A DNA stretch of 64,000 bases from Hyaloraphidium curvatum (GCA_025558095.1 JAIVFI010000017.1:372001-436000); one strand, 5' to 3'; shown: positions 1-10,487, counted from the stretch's first letter. Numbers and translations are program-made. The notes: generated from the letters alone by a model not told the origin.

Positions 1-449
1 CCGTCGATCAGGGGGCGGTTCCGGGGAGGATCCAGGGGGTTCGGCCGATCCCATGTCGACTCACATGAGGACAGAGAGGAGGGCGCGAACTCCGAAGGGG
101 TTGTGCTCGGCGCTCATTCAACCACGATGCCGGTTTCTGTCGCATCACGGTGAGTTGATCGGGCAGGGGAAGGAGGGCGTCCCGCGGGACAAAGGGGGAC
201 GATTCCGTGTCAGACCAAGATAATGCGGCGGACGGCACCAGGCAGGCGGGCCAGGGCACAGCCGGTCGAAACACGTACCGACAACGAATCCGCTGATCGA
301 GGCGCGTCGGGAGAACCCTCCGATGCCGGATTCGCGTGGCGCGTGACTTCGGAGTTGAGCCGGAGTGACGGCCTTAAGCTTTGCGTGGATGTGTGATCTG
401 ATCAGGTGAACTCCTAACCGCATTCGTCACCTCGCACCCCAATCGCGCG
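1..449. other. Intergenic, no gene recognised
   Basis: Several short open frames occur on both strands but none resembles a known protein or has a convincing start and splice context. The right end is the probable promoter and 5' UTR of the TFIIA small-subunit gene that starts at 450. I see nothing else here. Confidence 0.5.
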
Positions 450-1110
450 ATGGCGGCGACGCACGAGCTCTATCGGCGGTCAAAGATTGGCACGTGTCCA
501 GGGCCCCTCTCTGCCCATGCCCCGGGCCCGCGCTGACCCGAGCCCCGCCCCGCGCCCGCAGGGGAGGCGCTCACCGAGACGTTGGACGAGATGATCACCA
601 ACAACCTCATCGACGCCAAACTGGCCATGCTGGTCGTGCGCCAGGTAATCATCGTTGATTGGGCGGAGCGGGAGGGCCGTCGGCGGGCGGATATGTGGCT
701 GCTCGCGGAGTTGAGACGTGGTCGACCGCGGTCGTCGAATGGCGGCACGCCGCGGCATCGGGAGCGGACTTGGGCGGCCTTGGAACTCCGCTAAGTTCTC
801 TTTCCCCTCTCCTTCCTTCCTCTTGCTCGATAGTTCGACGCCACTATCGCCGAGGCGCTGAACTCGAAGGTGAAGAGCAAGCTCACGCTAAAGGTTGGTA
901 GATCCGGGCCGTCCCGCTTCCGAAAGAGAAGCTGACGCCGCTGCGCTGCGTGTTTAGGGGCACCTCAACACCTACCGGTTCTGCGACGACGTGTGGACCC
1001 TGCTGGTGGACGACCCGACGCTGCGCTTTGACCAGGCCGAGGTGGTGACCGCGGAAAAGGTCAAAATCGTGGCCATGACGGCGATCAAAAAAGAGAATGC
1101 ACCCGAATAG
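450..1110 (+). CDS. TOA2: Transcription initiation factor IIA small (gamma) subunit
   Basis: This is the small subunit of TFIIA, which binds TBP on promoter DNA and stabilises the RNA polymerase II preinitiation complex in the nucleus. Four exons are read as 450-495, 562-644, 834-893 and 958-1110, giving 113 residues, close to the family length of about 110-122. The N-terminal helix motif [10 protein letters not shown] matches yeast Toa2. The segment around [17 protein letters not shown] is made by joining exons 2 and 3. The C-terminal beta-barrel shows [12 protein letters not shown] and the closing VKIVAM. The exon 2-4 joins restore the family alignment exactly. The first intron's donor is less certain, because the model leaves about two extra residues compared with yeast. 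The gene converges with LCP5 on the other strand, with 142 nt between the stop codons. Confidence 0.9.
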
Positions 1111-1252
1111 GCGGTGCGGGGGGCGAAGCTGCGCGACGATGGACTGGATGGGGCTCCCAGCCCTGTGGATTCTGTGTGATACCCAGATTGGTTTTGATTC
1201 ATTTGTGAAACCTGCCGTCAATTGGCACCGTGAAAAAGATACATCATCTGCC

Positions 1253-2360
1253 TCATCGCTTCGACCTTTTCCTGGGTCCGCCTCCCTTCCCGCCGCCTCC
1301 CTTGCCGAAGAAGTCCTTTGCCTTCCGCTTGCCCCCCGAACCGCCTTTTGGCGGCCCGGCCTCGAGCCCCTCGATGTCCGCGAAATCGTCGAACGTGTCA
1401 AACTCGTTTCTGAACCTGCTCATCCCGCCCGACGCCGCCAGCTTCTCCCTCTCCTTCCGCTCCCGCTTCGACATGTTGAGCCGCACAAAGTTGTCCTCCT
1501 CGAACCTGTCCCTCTCGGCCATCCGCTCGTCCATCTCCGTCGCCATCTCCACGGCCGAGTAGCCCGTGCCGCCGGCGGAGAGCTCCTCGGGCACGTTCTC
1601 GAACTGCGCCCGCACGTCGCGCATCAGCCGGGAGCGGGCCGCGCGCTCGCGTTCCCGCGCGCCGAGCTTCTTCTTCTTGGACGAGCCGTCGTCGAAGAAC
1701 TGGGGAGCCACGCGGGGGGCCTTGTACTTTGCGGGGGCGGAGGCGCCGCGGGGGGCGGGTTCGGGGTCCGGCTCGGCGGCGGCCTCCATCGCGAGCGGGT
1801 TGGGCTTGAAGGCGAGGGGATCGGCGACTGTGGGAAGTGGACACCACGGTGAGCGAATGGAGATGGCAATGAACGAGCTGGCGGCCCACATCCGGTGCTG
1901 TCCACCGCCTCTGGCGCCCCGCCCGCCGCTGCGCTCTCGAGCGCCGCCGTCGCCGCCTTGACCAGCTTCTCGATCTGGTACCTCAGCTTGGTCTCGAGCG
2001 GCCTCAGCTTCTCCAGCACCGTGCGCGCCTCGATCATCCTGTCGACGGCCGGGTGCTCCTCGACCCGCGCGCCGTCGACCTTCAGGAGGAGGAAGAAGGA
2101 GAGGTTGGCGAGGTACGAGAGGAGGGCGTGGATCTTGACGTCCAGGAGGGAGAGGCCGCTCTTGGTGTGGATGTTGGACGTCCGAATCCTGCGAACGTGG
2201 GGCAATGAGGGGTGGAACTGGCGGGGGAGCCCGGGCGAACGAACCGCTCGGTCGACTCGCGGACCTTTGCGCGGAGGTCCCGCACCTGGCCCGCCAACGT
2301 CGGCACCAGCTTTTTGAACGCCTCCACATCGAGCTCAAAGGAAGAAGAGTCGGCCGCCAT
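1253..2360 (-). CDS. LCP5: U3 snoRNP-associated protein LCP5/neuroguidin (Sas10/Utp3 family)
   Basis: Lcp5/neuroguidin belongs to the Sas10/Utp3/C1D family and works in the small-subunit processome during early pre-18S rRNA cleavage in the nucleolus. Exons are 2360-2245, 2188-1890 and 1827-1253 (introns of 56 and 62 nt), giving 329 residues. The conserved core is clear: LLDVKIHALLSYLANL near residues 53-68 and RTVLEKLRPLETKLRYQIEKL around 95-115, followed by the DPLAFKPNP motif that in neuroguidin links the core to the tail. The C-terminal third is charged and ends in a Gly/Lys-rich stretch, as in human NGDN. The start is the first ATG and begins directly with helix-forming sequence. Orthology rests on motif recall, not on a search. 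Confidence 0.88.
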
Positions 2361-2954
2361 TGTGCCCGACCTGAGGAGGGAACGGCATCAGCATGTGCCG
2401 AAAGATATGTGGGAACCAGAAGGGCGGCCGGGACCCGACGGGCCCGCGACCGCGGAACAGTGGCGTCCGCCTCTTTCTCCCGCGCTTAACCACTTCGGCC
2501 ACTCAGGAGTCGTGGGAAGAAATGCCTGCGGGCCGTCCGCCGCCGGCCCCTTCTGTTTCGCTGTTCCGCGGGCCGGCGGCGTCCGTCCCAGAGTGTGCGC
2601 GGTTCCTCGGCAGCCGATGGTGCCGGACGCAGTGTGATGCGGTCTGCGGTCCTGCCGGCCCTCCACTTCCCTGTCCTCACCTCCTTTTGCGATCACGGGG
2701 CCACTGTTGTCGGTTGTTTCTAATATTTGCGATCGTGCGGTCGTCCGGCATCGATCACGGCGCGCATCCACTTTGCCATCTTGGGCGAAGGCCGGCCTTT
2801 CATCCAGCTCCCCGTCCCAAGCGGGCAGTCGGGTGCGGCGATCGGCGAGGCATTGCCGCCGCGGGCACGCGAGCGCACGCCGCACGGGCGCAGCGGGTTC
2901 GACGTGCGGGAGGGCGCGCCGCAGCAGGGCCCGCCGGCCGACCGCGCACCCGCG
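2361..2954. other. Divergent intergenic region between LCP5 and a hypothetical gene
   Basis: About 590 nt separate two start codons pointing away from each other, so both promoters should lie here. The frame of the right-hand gene stays open back to a TAA at 2721 but has no earlier ATG. Its true 5' end could therefore be slightly different if an upstream exon exists. No specific promoter motif was recognised. Confidence 0.4.
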
Positions 2955-4175
2955 ATGGAGCGACGCCTGGCGCGCCTCAAGTCGGCGCTGCGGACGAATG
3001 TGAATGCGGGCGATGTGGCCGCGGGCGCCGGCGGCAAGGGGGCGCCGCGCGGGGCCGAGGCGGTCCTGGCGAGGCTGGGCAGGCGGCGCGGGTCGGGCCC
3101 GCTGCCCCCGCACACCGCACCGGCAGACGGAACCCCCCGGCGGGACGCGCGCAGCCTGGACATCTTTGTCGGCGGCTCCGTCGACGACATCCTCGACGCT
3201 GCGCGGCTGCGGCGCTCGCCGGATGGCCTGGGCCCTGAAGCGGACGGCCGCGGCGGCAAGGGGGAGGAGAAGCTGCAGCGCAAGGACTCGGGCACGGATG
3301 TGAGGAGCATGGTCGACGGCTCGACCGGCGGCGCTGGATCGGGCGAGGCACGGGCCTGGCCGCCGGCACACGCGACAACGTCCGGCCCGGCGCGATCAAA
3401 GGCGTCGGCTGTCCCCAAGGCGTTGGCCGGCCTGCTGAAGCTCTTCAAAACAAAGTCGGACGCGGTATCCGGTGCAGAGCTGCTCTCCGGAATTGCATCG
3501 GCCCTGCAGGCCGAGGACTCGCGCGATGCGAAAGGCGCAGCAGGATTCCGCCTCGAGCATCCCGTTCCCAGCGCGCTCTCCGGGGCGGAGACGTCTATTC
3601 TTACATCGCTCGACGTGTCTCTGGAGCTTCTTGAGTTCCCGGAGCTTCCTGAACCGCTGGACGAGGACCTCTTTGGGTACTACGGTGACGAGGAAGCCGG
3701 CTCCGACTCCGAAACGGACCCGCAGCCGCACCTGGCCGCACAGGATCAACCCGTTGCGCATCTCCATCTCTCGGAGGAGCAGCAGCAGGTCATTTTTGCC
3801 CGCTCGCACGGCAAGCTCGTCAGCCCTCGGCGCTCGCTGCACGAGCAGGTCCTCATCTCCAACCTCATGCTCCGCTTCGTGGCCGCGAACCCCTTTTCCG
3901 TCGTGGACATGCCGACGACCTTCGTCCCGCCGCCCGAGGCGGCGCGGAGGAAGCGCCGCCGCTCGCGGCGCAGCTTCGCGGGGGTGCGCGCGGTGCCGTC
4001 GTTCGAGGCGGACGAGCCGGCACCGTTCCGCGCCGTGCGGCCCGGGAACAACGGGCTGCGCATCGTCAGCGACCCGGCAATCGAGTTTGCCGCGGCGCCC
4101 GCGGTGCGCAGGACGATGGGATCGAGCAGACCGTCGTGGGACGACGAGGTGCCGCTCCAGAGGCTGCGATTGTGA
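2955..4175 (+). CDS. Hypothetical protein, 406 aa, acidic centre and basic tail
   Basis: I do not recognise a family. The frame is uninterrupted and starts at the first ATG in frame (MERRLARLKS). The N-terminal half is Gly/Ala/Arg-rich and probably disordered. A central block around residues 150-260 is more ordered, with hydrophobic runs such as KALAGLLKLFKTKSD and LDVSLELLEFPELPEP, followed by an acidic stretch. Further on lie FARSHGKLVSP and a helix-like segment with EQVLISNLMLRFVAANPF. A strongly basic patch (RRKRRRSRR) near residue 320 could be a nuclear localisation signal. The opposite strand is open too, but its translation is dominated by Arg/Ser/Pro runs typical of an antisense shadow in GC-rich DNA. 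Function is unknown. Confidence 0.6.
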   Translation: MERRLARLKSALRTNVNAGDVAAGAGGKGAPRGAEAVLARLGRRRGSGPLPPHTAPADGTPRRDARSLDIFVGGSVDDILDAARLRRSPDGLGPEADGRGGKGEEKLQRKDSGTDVRSMVDGSTGGAGSGEARAWPPAHATTSGPARSKASAVPKALAGLLKLFKTKSDAVSGAELLSGIASALQAEDSRDAKGAAGFRLEHPVPSALSGAETSILTSLDVSLELLEFPELPEPLDEDLFGYYGDEEAGSDSETDPQPHLAAQDQPVAHLHLSEEQQQVIFARSHGKLVSPRRSLHEQVLISNLMLRFVAANPFSVVDMPTTFVPPPEAARRKRRRSRRSFAGVRAVPSFEADEPAPFRAVRPGNNGLRIVSDPAIEFAAAPAVRRTMGSSRPSWDDEVPLQRLRL

Positions 4176-4515
4176 CGATTTGAACTGCTGTCTAACTACT
4201 GCGCTTCTGTATCCACTCTAATGCATCAAGAAACAGCATCTTCGCTGCACATCCCATGCCAGCCCGACCGTCCCCTTCTACCAGTCCCCTTCGACCTCTG
4301 AATGCATGCGATGCTCGCCTACCGCATGCCATCCCTCGTCAACTAACAAAGAAGCTGACCAAGCCTATGATGCTCCCAAGTTATCGTAAACGTCGTGTTG
4401 GGCTCCAGGTACCGTCGGGGGAGTTCAGAACTTGAAGTCACCAGCAAAACGATCCGCCCGCTCGGCTGCCCGTTTTCTCCTCAAAGATGACGGCGCCGGC
4501 GGAGCGCGCCCGCCG
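4176..4515. other. Intergenic, 3' and 5' untranslated sequence
   Basis: This stretch is less GC-rich than the flanking coding DNA and contains no recognisable gene. It should hold the 3' UTR of the left gene and the promoter of the right one. An extra 5' exon of the right gene could be hidden here, since the following frame is open from 4432. Confidence 0.35.
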
Positions 4516-5169
4516 ATGAGCCGCCCTGCCCAGGCGCAGCAGACGCATCCCGGCGTTTCCCTGGCCGCTGTCTTCGCCGCATTCGCCGGCCCGCGCGCCG
4601 CATCGCCGCCGCTGCCTCCCATGTCCCTCGGCCCGGCCGGCACCGCGATGGGCAGCCTTTTGACGCGCCTCGCCTTCCCGTCGCCGCCGAATACTTCGTT
4701 CCCTTCCAACGAAGAGGAGCGCGACGGCTTCGAGGCCGCCGAGGGGGTCGATTTGGGGGAGGTGGACGACGAGGAGACCGTCGTCGGACAGAGCACGAGG
4801 GGCCCGGGGACGCCGCTGCTCGGCGGCGCCGCGGGTGCGAACATGGCTTCCTTGCTGAGCGCAGCGGGCAACCGCGACGGCGGGGGCAGCACGGGCGGCG
4901 CCGAGACGGCGGCGAACTCGCCCCCCAGGACACGGACCGAGCCGGAACCCGCGGCGTGGAGCCCCAGCGCGGCTAGGCTGAGGCTGCTCAACGGCAGCGC
5001 CAACGTGTCGATGGCCACGGACGAGGAGGACAACGAACGGTGGGAAGCCGTCCCGTCGGCGGGACCGGCTCTGCTTCGCAGTGCGGCGTGGAGACCGCAA
5101 CCCGGGAGGACGGTGCTGGGCAACGAGGAGGAGATTCACGATTCGAGGATCAACGATTCGAAGAAATGA
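4516..5169 (+). CDS. Hypothetical protein, 217 aa, Ala/Gly-rich with acidic patches
   Basis: No family is recognised. The first ATG in this frame begins MSRPAQAQQTHPG. The frame is open from 4432, so an upstream exon is possible. The protein is low in aromatic residues and has two acidic clusters (NEEERDGFEAAEG around residue 65 and ATDEEDNERWEAV around 165), which suggests an intrinsically disordered protein. I prefer this strand because the acidic clusters look like real protein, whereas the reverse frames give long Ser and Arg runs. The gene ends 59 nt before the 3' end of the next gene on the minus strand. Function cannot be inferred. Confidence 0.45.
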   Translation: MSRPAQAQQTHPGVSLAAVFAAFAGPRAASPPLPPMSLGPAGTAMGSLLTRLAFPSPPNTSFPSNEEERDGFEAAEGVDLGEVDDEETVVGQSTRGPGTPLLGGAAGANMASLLSAAGNRDGGGSTGGAETAANSPPRTRTEPEPAAWSPSAARLRLLNGSANVSMATDEEDNERWEAVPSAGPALLRSAAWRPQPGRTVLGNEEEIHDSRINDSKK

Positions 5170-5228
5170 GGCCACCATGCACCGAGCTACGCTTGCGAAA
5201 CCCCGACGACGCCCCAACGCCCAGTCCA

Positions 5229-6899
5229 TCAGCTCCAATCCCGGTCCCTCGGCTGCTGCTTCCACCCGTTCCACCCGGGCGGATTTCCGCCTCCCATCTT
5301 GGGCTGCCACCCGCGCGAGAGCGACGACGAAGCGGGCGGGTTGGGCCCCGGCCCGGGCGGGCCGTGGCGGTCCATACCCATCCGGCCCTGGTCCATCCCC
5401 ATCCGGCTCTCCATCCCCATCCGGCTCGAATAGAACAGTCCCGTCGGCTGGCCCGGCTGCCCGGAAGGGCCCGGCCCGGCGGGAGGCTGCTGCTGCCACG
5501 ACTGCCGCGCAAACTGCGAGACCCCTGGCGGCGGCTGGCCCGCGCGCTGGTACGGGGGCTCCTGGTAGCGGTGCGGCTGGTACCCCGCGCTCATGCTCGA
5601 CGGCTGCGGTTGGTAGCCGGCGCTCATGCTCGACGGCCGCGGCTTCGGCTGCTGGTGCCACTCCTGCTCGCGGTAGCCGCCCTGGGAATGCGAGTACCCG
5701 TGGCCGAAGAAGGGCCGGTCATTGCGCGGCGGCACGGGGCGCGCGAAGCTGTCCGTCGTCCGCGGCGACTTGCTCGGGAAGGGCGGCGGGGAGAGAGGCG
5801 GCGAGCCCGGCCGCTTACTCCCAGCGCGCGGCGAGGTCGCAGGGGTGGTGCCCTGGGCAGGGCGTTCGGCCGAAGTGTCGATTCTCGGCGCCTTGTTAGC
5901 GCCGGAAGGCTCCGCACCGGCCTTGGCCGGCGGCTCCTCGTCGACCGAGAAGGTGCTGGCGTCGCCCGTGGTCCGCCGAGAGCTCGACGGCTCCACGTCC
6001 TTCATGTCCAGGTCCACGGCCTTGGTGGCAATCATCGCAAATACCTTGCGCTTCTCGGAGCGGAGCTCCTCGATGCGCTGCAGGATGTAGTCCTCTGACG
6101 GGAGGGGCCCAGAGAAGCCGAGCGCCTCGGCCGACGGGGTTCCGGGAGGAGTCATGTCGTGGTTCGGGGAATGCAGGAGCATGGGGGTGGTGGGTTCGGT
6201 GAACATTTCCGTCGCGGTCGGGGTGATGGACCGCGGCGTCACTGCGCCGCCCGAGTTGTCGTCTATCCCAAGCAAAGGGCTCGTCAGGCCACAGCCATGC
6301 TTTGAGCCGCAACTCAACCCACCTTTGAGCCGCTCGAAAGCCATGGAAAGCTCCAGCTCGTCCTCCCGGTCGATCTCGGGCTTGCCGCCCGGGCGCTTCA
6401 TCTTGCGCTTTCCTGACCCGCCTTCGTCCCGTTCCTCGGCCGCACGATCGACGTCCACGGAGTCTTTTCTTCTGCGCTTGCCGGTCTGCGCCGGTTGGGC
6501 GCGGCTCGAAGCGTTCATCTGTCGCCTGTGCTCAAAGTTGATGCTCTGCATGAGCCTGGTGGCCATGGCGCGGCGGATGAGCGGCGGCGCTGCACCCGAC
6601 AGCGCCGGCTGCAGAGTCGCAGCGACGATGATGGCTGCATGGTCCCGGTCGCCGGCCGACGAAGCGGCGTCGCTGGCCTCCTCGTCGAGGCCGATTGCCG
6701 AAGACGGGGTCCCCGGCTGCCGCAGCTCCTCGAGCGCCTGCTCGTCGCCGACCATGTCCGCGTCGACCGTGTCTGTGCTGCCCGCAGCCCGCAGCGGCCC
6801 GCCGTCGCCGGCCTTTGTTGGAGACAAGGACTTCTCGTCGGTCAGGGGCGGGGAGGGCGGGGTCGTCGGCCCCGCGGGCGACGGCGGCGACGCCGGCAT
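5229..6899 (-). CDS. Hypothetical disordered protein, 556 aa, Pro/Gln/Met-rich repeats
   Basis: A single open frame starts with ATG at 6899. The N-terminal half is Ser/Pro/Thr-rich with possible proline-directed phosphorylation sites. A basic patch with KRRRKDS and KRKMKRPGG around residues 140-175 could be a nuclear localisation signal. A short predicted helix (LQRIEELRSEKRKVFAMIATK, read in two parts) near residue 275 may form a coiled coil. The C-terminal 170 residues are low complexity and carry two internal repeats: PSSMSAGYQP twice, 33 nt apart, and three copies of an RMGM unit. Such a layout is common in fungal transcription or RNA-binding regulators, but no domain is recognised and no function is claimed. 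It converges with the hypothetical gene at 4516-5169. Confidence 0.55.
   Translation of the reverse strand: MPASPPSPAGPTTPPSPPLTDEKSLSPTKAGDGGPLRAAGSTDTVDADMVGDEQALEELRQPGTPSSAIGLDEEASDAASSAGDRDHAAIIVAATLQPALSGAAPPLIRRAMATRLMQSINFEHRRQMNASSRAQPAQTGKRRRKDSVDVDRAAEERDEGGSGKRKMKRPGGKPEIDREDELELSMAFERLKGGLSCGSKHGCGLTSPLLGIDDNSGGAVTPRSITPTATEMFTEPTTPMLLHSPNHDMTPPGTPSAEALGFSGPLPSEDYILQRIEELRSEKRKVFAMIATKAVDLDMKDVEPSSSRRTTGDASTFSVDEEPPAKAGAEPSGANKAPRIDTSAERPAQGTTPATSPRAGSKRPGSPPLSPPPFPSKSPRTTDSFARPVPPRNDRPFFGHGYSHSQGGYREQEWHQQPKPRPSSMSAGYQPQPSSMSAGYQPHRYQEPPYQRAGQPPPGVSQFARQSWQQQPPAGPGPSGQPGQPTGLFYSSRMGMESRMGMDQGRMGMDRHGPPGPGPNPPASSSLSRGWQPKMGGGNPPGWNGWKQQPRDRDWS
5371..5430. repeat. Short tandem coding repeat (RMGM units)
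   Basis: The plus strand shows three near copies of a catccccatccgg-type unit. On the minus strand they encode three RMGM motifs in the tail of the disordered protein at 5229-6899. A second repeat, with a 33-nt period, lies at about 5587-5637 and encodes the duplicated SSMSAGYQP. Repeats like these change copy number easily and may differ between strains. Confidence 0.6.
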
Positions 6900-7691
6900 G
6901 AAAGCGCCGCGCGCAGTCGTCCGCCCCGCGCGCCGCGCCGCGCCCGCGCCCGCGCCGACCCGCCGGTGAAGCCGCCGAGCTCGCCGGCTGCCGCGCTGCC
7001 CGCGCGCGGTCCCGCCCGCGCCGCTGTGTGCCGCAGCTGCGCCGGTCGACTCCGGGCGACCTCGCGCCGCGGCCCCCGCTCTCTCCGCTCCGAGCCCCGA
7101 AGGCGCCTAACAGGGAAACAAGGGCAATCGAGTGGTACTCCGCCGCGCCGCTAGGCTGGCATTTTGGACGGTCTGTTGTGGCCGCGACGATGCAAAAAGC
7201 CGTGCCCCTTCGCAGCGGGGCGGGCGTTTCCACGCGCTCACACGTCGCCGTTCGCGGAACCCCAAGCTGCACGCCTCCAGCGTCCCGCCACGCAGCGAAA
7301 ACAGGAGCAGAAGCACCGTGAATAATGGGCCGATATTCGGCGGCTCGCGATCGCGGCCCCCTCTCGCAGCTGGGTGCTGCGAAGCTCGTGCAAGTGATCG
7401 GCGCGGCAGAGGTCGCAGAAACACTTAGGAGCCGTTCCTCGTCCGATCGCCGTGGCAATCTGAGCAAAAAGGAAGCACTTGGCACCACTGGACTCGGGCA
7501 GCCGGTGACTCGACGGGGTTGGGGGCTCTCGAGCGAGGCTGTGCGATCCCCTTGCTGGTTTTCGCAGGGACCACCCAACTCGTTCGACTCCGCGCACAAT
7601 TCTCAAACCAGACCTCCACGTCCGAGCACCAGGCCGGCTAAAAGACAGCAGCAGTTCGATTGCCGACGTCCTCAAAAGACCCAGTGTTGCC
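6900..7691. other. Divergent intergenic region
   Basis: About 790 nt lie between the start codons of the disordered-protein gene on the minus strand and the secreted-protein gene on the plus strand. The left part is extremely GC-rich. A weak TATA-like string (ctaaaagac) sits about 50 nt before the ATG at 7692, but I would not rely on it. No gene or RNA is recognised. Confidence 0.35.
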
Positions 7692-8725
7692 ATGGCCCGC
7701 AAGTCCTCGTCGCGGAGGTCGTTTGCGCTCTCCGCCGTCGGCGCCCTACTCCTCGCCGGCTCTGCCGCCGCACAGAACCTCGAGAACGGTAATTGGCTCC
7801 ACGGCATGCTATACCGGAGCGCTGCTGACGATGCTGCTTGCCTCCTGCCCCGGGCGACGTCTTCTGCCTCGGCGCTCGGGCCCGCAACTCCTCCCCTTCA
7901 TCACCCCGCTGCCCTCGACCGGCTCCTCGGCCCGGTGATCCCTGATCATGCACCTGCACTGCAATTGCGTTCGGAACGCAGGCATCGGCGTCATCGCCCC
8001 CGTGCCCTTCGCCCTGTCGGGCCAGACCTACCGGCCCGGGGACCAAATCCCGCTGCAGGTGTCCACTGTATTCAACGATGTGTTCGATACGGAGGGCAAC
8101 GGCGTGCTGAACCCGATCGTGATCAACGCCGAGATCTGGTGGGTGCCTGCTCCGCATGCGCACGGGGTGCGGCGCTCACGGTTCCATGCGTGCATCAGGG
8201 CGACGCAAAACATCAACGTTGGGAGCTGGAAGCCGACAGAGCTCACCGTTGGGCGCACATGGACCGTGCCGGATGGGGTGTTTCGCAACGAGACCATGAT
8301 CTGTGGGTTGCTCCTTCTGTTTTCCGCCCTCCGGCATTTGACGCATCGCACCTCCAGATACCCTATTCTTCAGCGGCCCGTCGCTGTTCTACAACTGCCC
8401 CAAGCCCGCCACGCTCGCCAACTGCAAAACGGCCGAGGGCACATCGGGCAGCGTGGATATCGCCATCAGCGGGGAGCGCCTCGCACCCTCCACCACGTCG
8501 CGCGCCGCCACCACCACCCGCGCGACGACCAGTGCCGCTGCAACGAGGACCACCTCGTCCGCCGCGGCTCCCACCACGACGCAGGCGCCCAGGCCGACGA
8601 CAACCTCGGAAGTCGCCGCCACCACCACGTCGGTCCCCCAGGCGATCCCCGCAGGCGCCGGGAAGATGGTGCCTGCGACGATCGCCGCAATGCTCGGCCT
8701 CCTCTTTGCCGTGGCCATGTTCTGA
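7692..8725 (+). CDS. Secreted Ser/Thr-rich protein with GPI-anchor-like tail
   Basis: Four exons (7692-7788, 7982-8138, 8199-8302, 8358-8725) give 241 residues, and all three joins keep the frame. The N-terminus is a signal peptide: a basic start, then a hydrophobic core ending GSAAAQN. The mature part begins GIGVIAPVPFALSGQTYRPG and resembles an extracellular beta-sandwich with Trp and Cys residues (FYNCPKPATLANC). A Ser/Thr/Ala-rich stalk of about 55 residues follows, suited to O-glycosylation. The last 20 residues are hydrophobic (VPATIAAMLGLLFAVAMF), as expected of a GPI attachment signal. This layout is typical of fungal cell-wall or surface proteins. The domain itself is not recognised, so any binding or enzymatic role is open. 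Confidence 0.72.
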
Positions 8726-8907
8726 GGTGCTCTAGGCTGCAGCAACGAGGATACGCTGACTATGCCCGGACTCTGCTGGAGGTTTCCTGAGCCGCCGTGC
8801 TGGCACGGCGGCAGCTTTGCGTATGGTTACGGCGCATCAACCATTGTATATTGATCAATCCAGTTGGTATCAGACCTGACGTCGAGTTCTGACCGCCTCC
8901 CACGGCT

Positions 8908-10405
8908 TCAGTCGTACGAGATGTCGTCGCCCGCGTCGCCGTAGGCCGGCCTCGCTTCCGGCTCGTCCCAGTGCCGCACGTGCTTCTGCTTCTTCCGCTT
9001 TTTGTTGTGCGGGTGATCGCTTGCCCAGGGGTCCTCGCCCGGGTGGCCGTGGAAACCGTTGCCCTGTTCCTCATCGTGCTCTTCCGCGCCGGCGAAGCCA
9101 ACGTCCACGTGCGACGGCTCATCTTCCAAAATTGCACCGCCGTCATTGGCATCGGGCTCCTGTCCGGCGATGGCCTCCTCCAGACCGCCGTCGTTCGCCC
9201 CTTCCTTCCCCGCCTCGGGACGTTCAGCAGCCAGGTAGTCCCTCATCGCTTCCGACACCGTGGCAATATGGCTCCTCCCCGGATCGCTCAAGTCCACCTG
9301 CCCAAAGGCTCCGGCGATGGCCACGACGACCATGTTGAGTCCCGCGACGGCGGGATGCGAGCCCGGCACGCGTTCGGGCTCCGCCCCGTCCTCCGGCTCC
9401 GGCCCGAGGGTCATGCCACCGATCCGCTTGCGCAGCATGCGGCACGAGCGGCTCAGCTCCCGCAGGACGGATACGAGGTCGCCCGTGAGCAGGTCCGGAT
9501 CCAGGTGCAGAAGCAGGCTCGAGACCCAGCGCACCTGCGAAGAGAGCAGGTCCAGCTCGACGAACAAGGGGTGTTTCATCCACTGCAGGTGCATCCGGAG
9601 GAGCTGTTCGATTTCCGTCGGGTTCAGGCGCGCGGGCAGAGTGAGGTGCTGCTTTTCCGTTGTCGGTGCTGAAAGGCCCAACGAAACCCCGTTCTGCGAA
9701 ACCGATTCTCGAGGCGGAGGGACCTCCCCGTTCTCCGGCTCTCCATTGTCCGCCGGGCCATCGCCATGTCGATCTTCCACATCGATTTCTTCCGGATTCC
9801 GGTCCAAGGGCTGCTGTCCGCGAGTTTGATCGGCTTCTTCGGCCTCCCCGTCCTCCTCCCCGTGGTGTCCATTTGTGTCTTCCCTGTGCTCCGGATAAAG
9901 CAGCCGCCTCCAGTTCTGCTGGTCGCTCATGGCAGGAAGCCGCTCAGGTACGTCCGCCATCGTCATGCCCATGGCAATCGCGTCCCTCCGTCGGGCACGG
10001 AAGCCGGCCACGGCTCCCCGCATTCCGTTGAAACGCGACAGGTAGCTATTCCGCCATGATTCCCGCGGGATCAGGTCCGGTCTGGTGGTGCAAGCAACGT
10101 CAAAGTCGGCGTGGAGCACCGCCGCGGCGACGTCAAAGTGCTGCACGAGGGGATGTGACGGCGCCGGGGCCGATTTTGCGGCCAGGCGAGCCACAGGGAC
10201 AACAACTGTATCCGGGAGAGCGCGTGTTTCGGCGCTGCGGGGCGTCCGATGTGAGACACGGTCGCGATGAGCTCCGAGAAACGCACCGCACGAGCGCGAG
10301 GTATTCGCTGCCGTCCGTCGGGTTTCCGTCCTCCGGGGGCCGCTCCGCTACGGGGAGGACAGCACGCTGCGCTGTCACAGGGTAATCGTCCTCGCCGCGG
10401 GCCAT
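8908..10405 (-). CDS. GEMIN2: Gemin2/SIP1 homologue, SMN-complex subunit
   Basis: Gemin2 holds the Sm-protein pentamer while the SMN complex assembles spliceosomal snRNPs in the cytoplasm. Exon 1 is 10405-10287 and exon 2 is 10234-8908, with a 52-nt intron, giving 481 residues. The join yields EYLALVRAETRALPDTVVV, which lines up with the N-terminal YLRRVQIEAAQCPDVVV element of human Gemin2 that wraps around Sm proteins. Later blocks also match: WRNSYLSRFNGMRG, LTGDLVSVLRELSRSCRMLR, and GLNMVVVAIAGAFGQVDLSD near the end of the domain. Acidic linkers and a long C-terminal tail make it longer than human Gemin2 (about 280 residues). Only 82 nt separate its ATG from that of UTP11. Confidence 0.85.
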
Positions 10406-10487
10406 TGCGGAGGACTTCCGGGGGTCACGAAGGGCGATTTGCCTTCCCGCGGCCGCAGCCAAGACAACAATCACACAACGCTTCGAA
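10406..10487. promoter_or_regulatory. Short shared divergent promoter, GEMIN2 / UTP11
   Basis: The two start codons are separated by only 82 nt, so the core promoters of both genes must overlap each other or extend into coding sequence. No specific factor site is recognised. The function is inferred from position alone. Confidence 0.5.

Noticed and set aside
4438..5661. A 407-codon minus-strand frame over two hypothetical genes
   Set aside because: Its translation consists of Arg/Ala/Gly runs and crosses the ends of two better-supported frames.
10192..10194. GTG start for the long Gemin2 frame
   Set aside because: An upstream ATG exon at 10405 joins in phase and restores the conserved N-terminal Gemin2 element.
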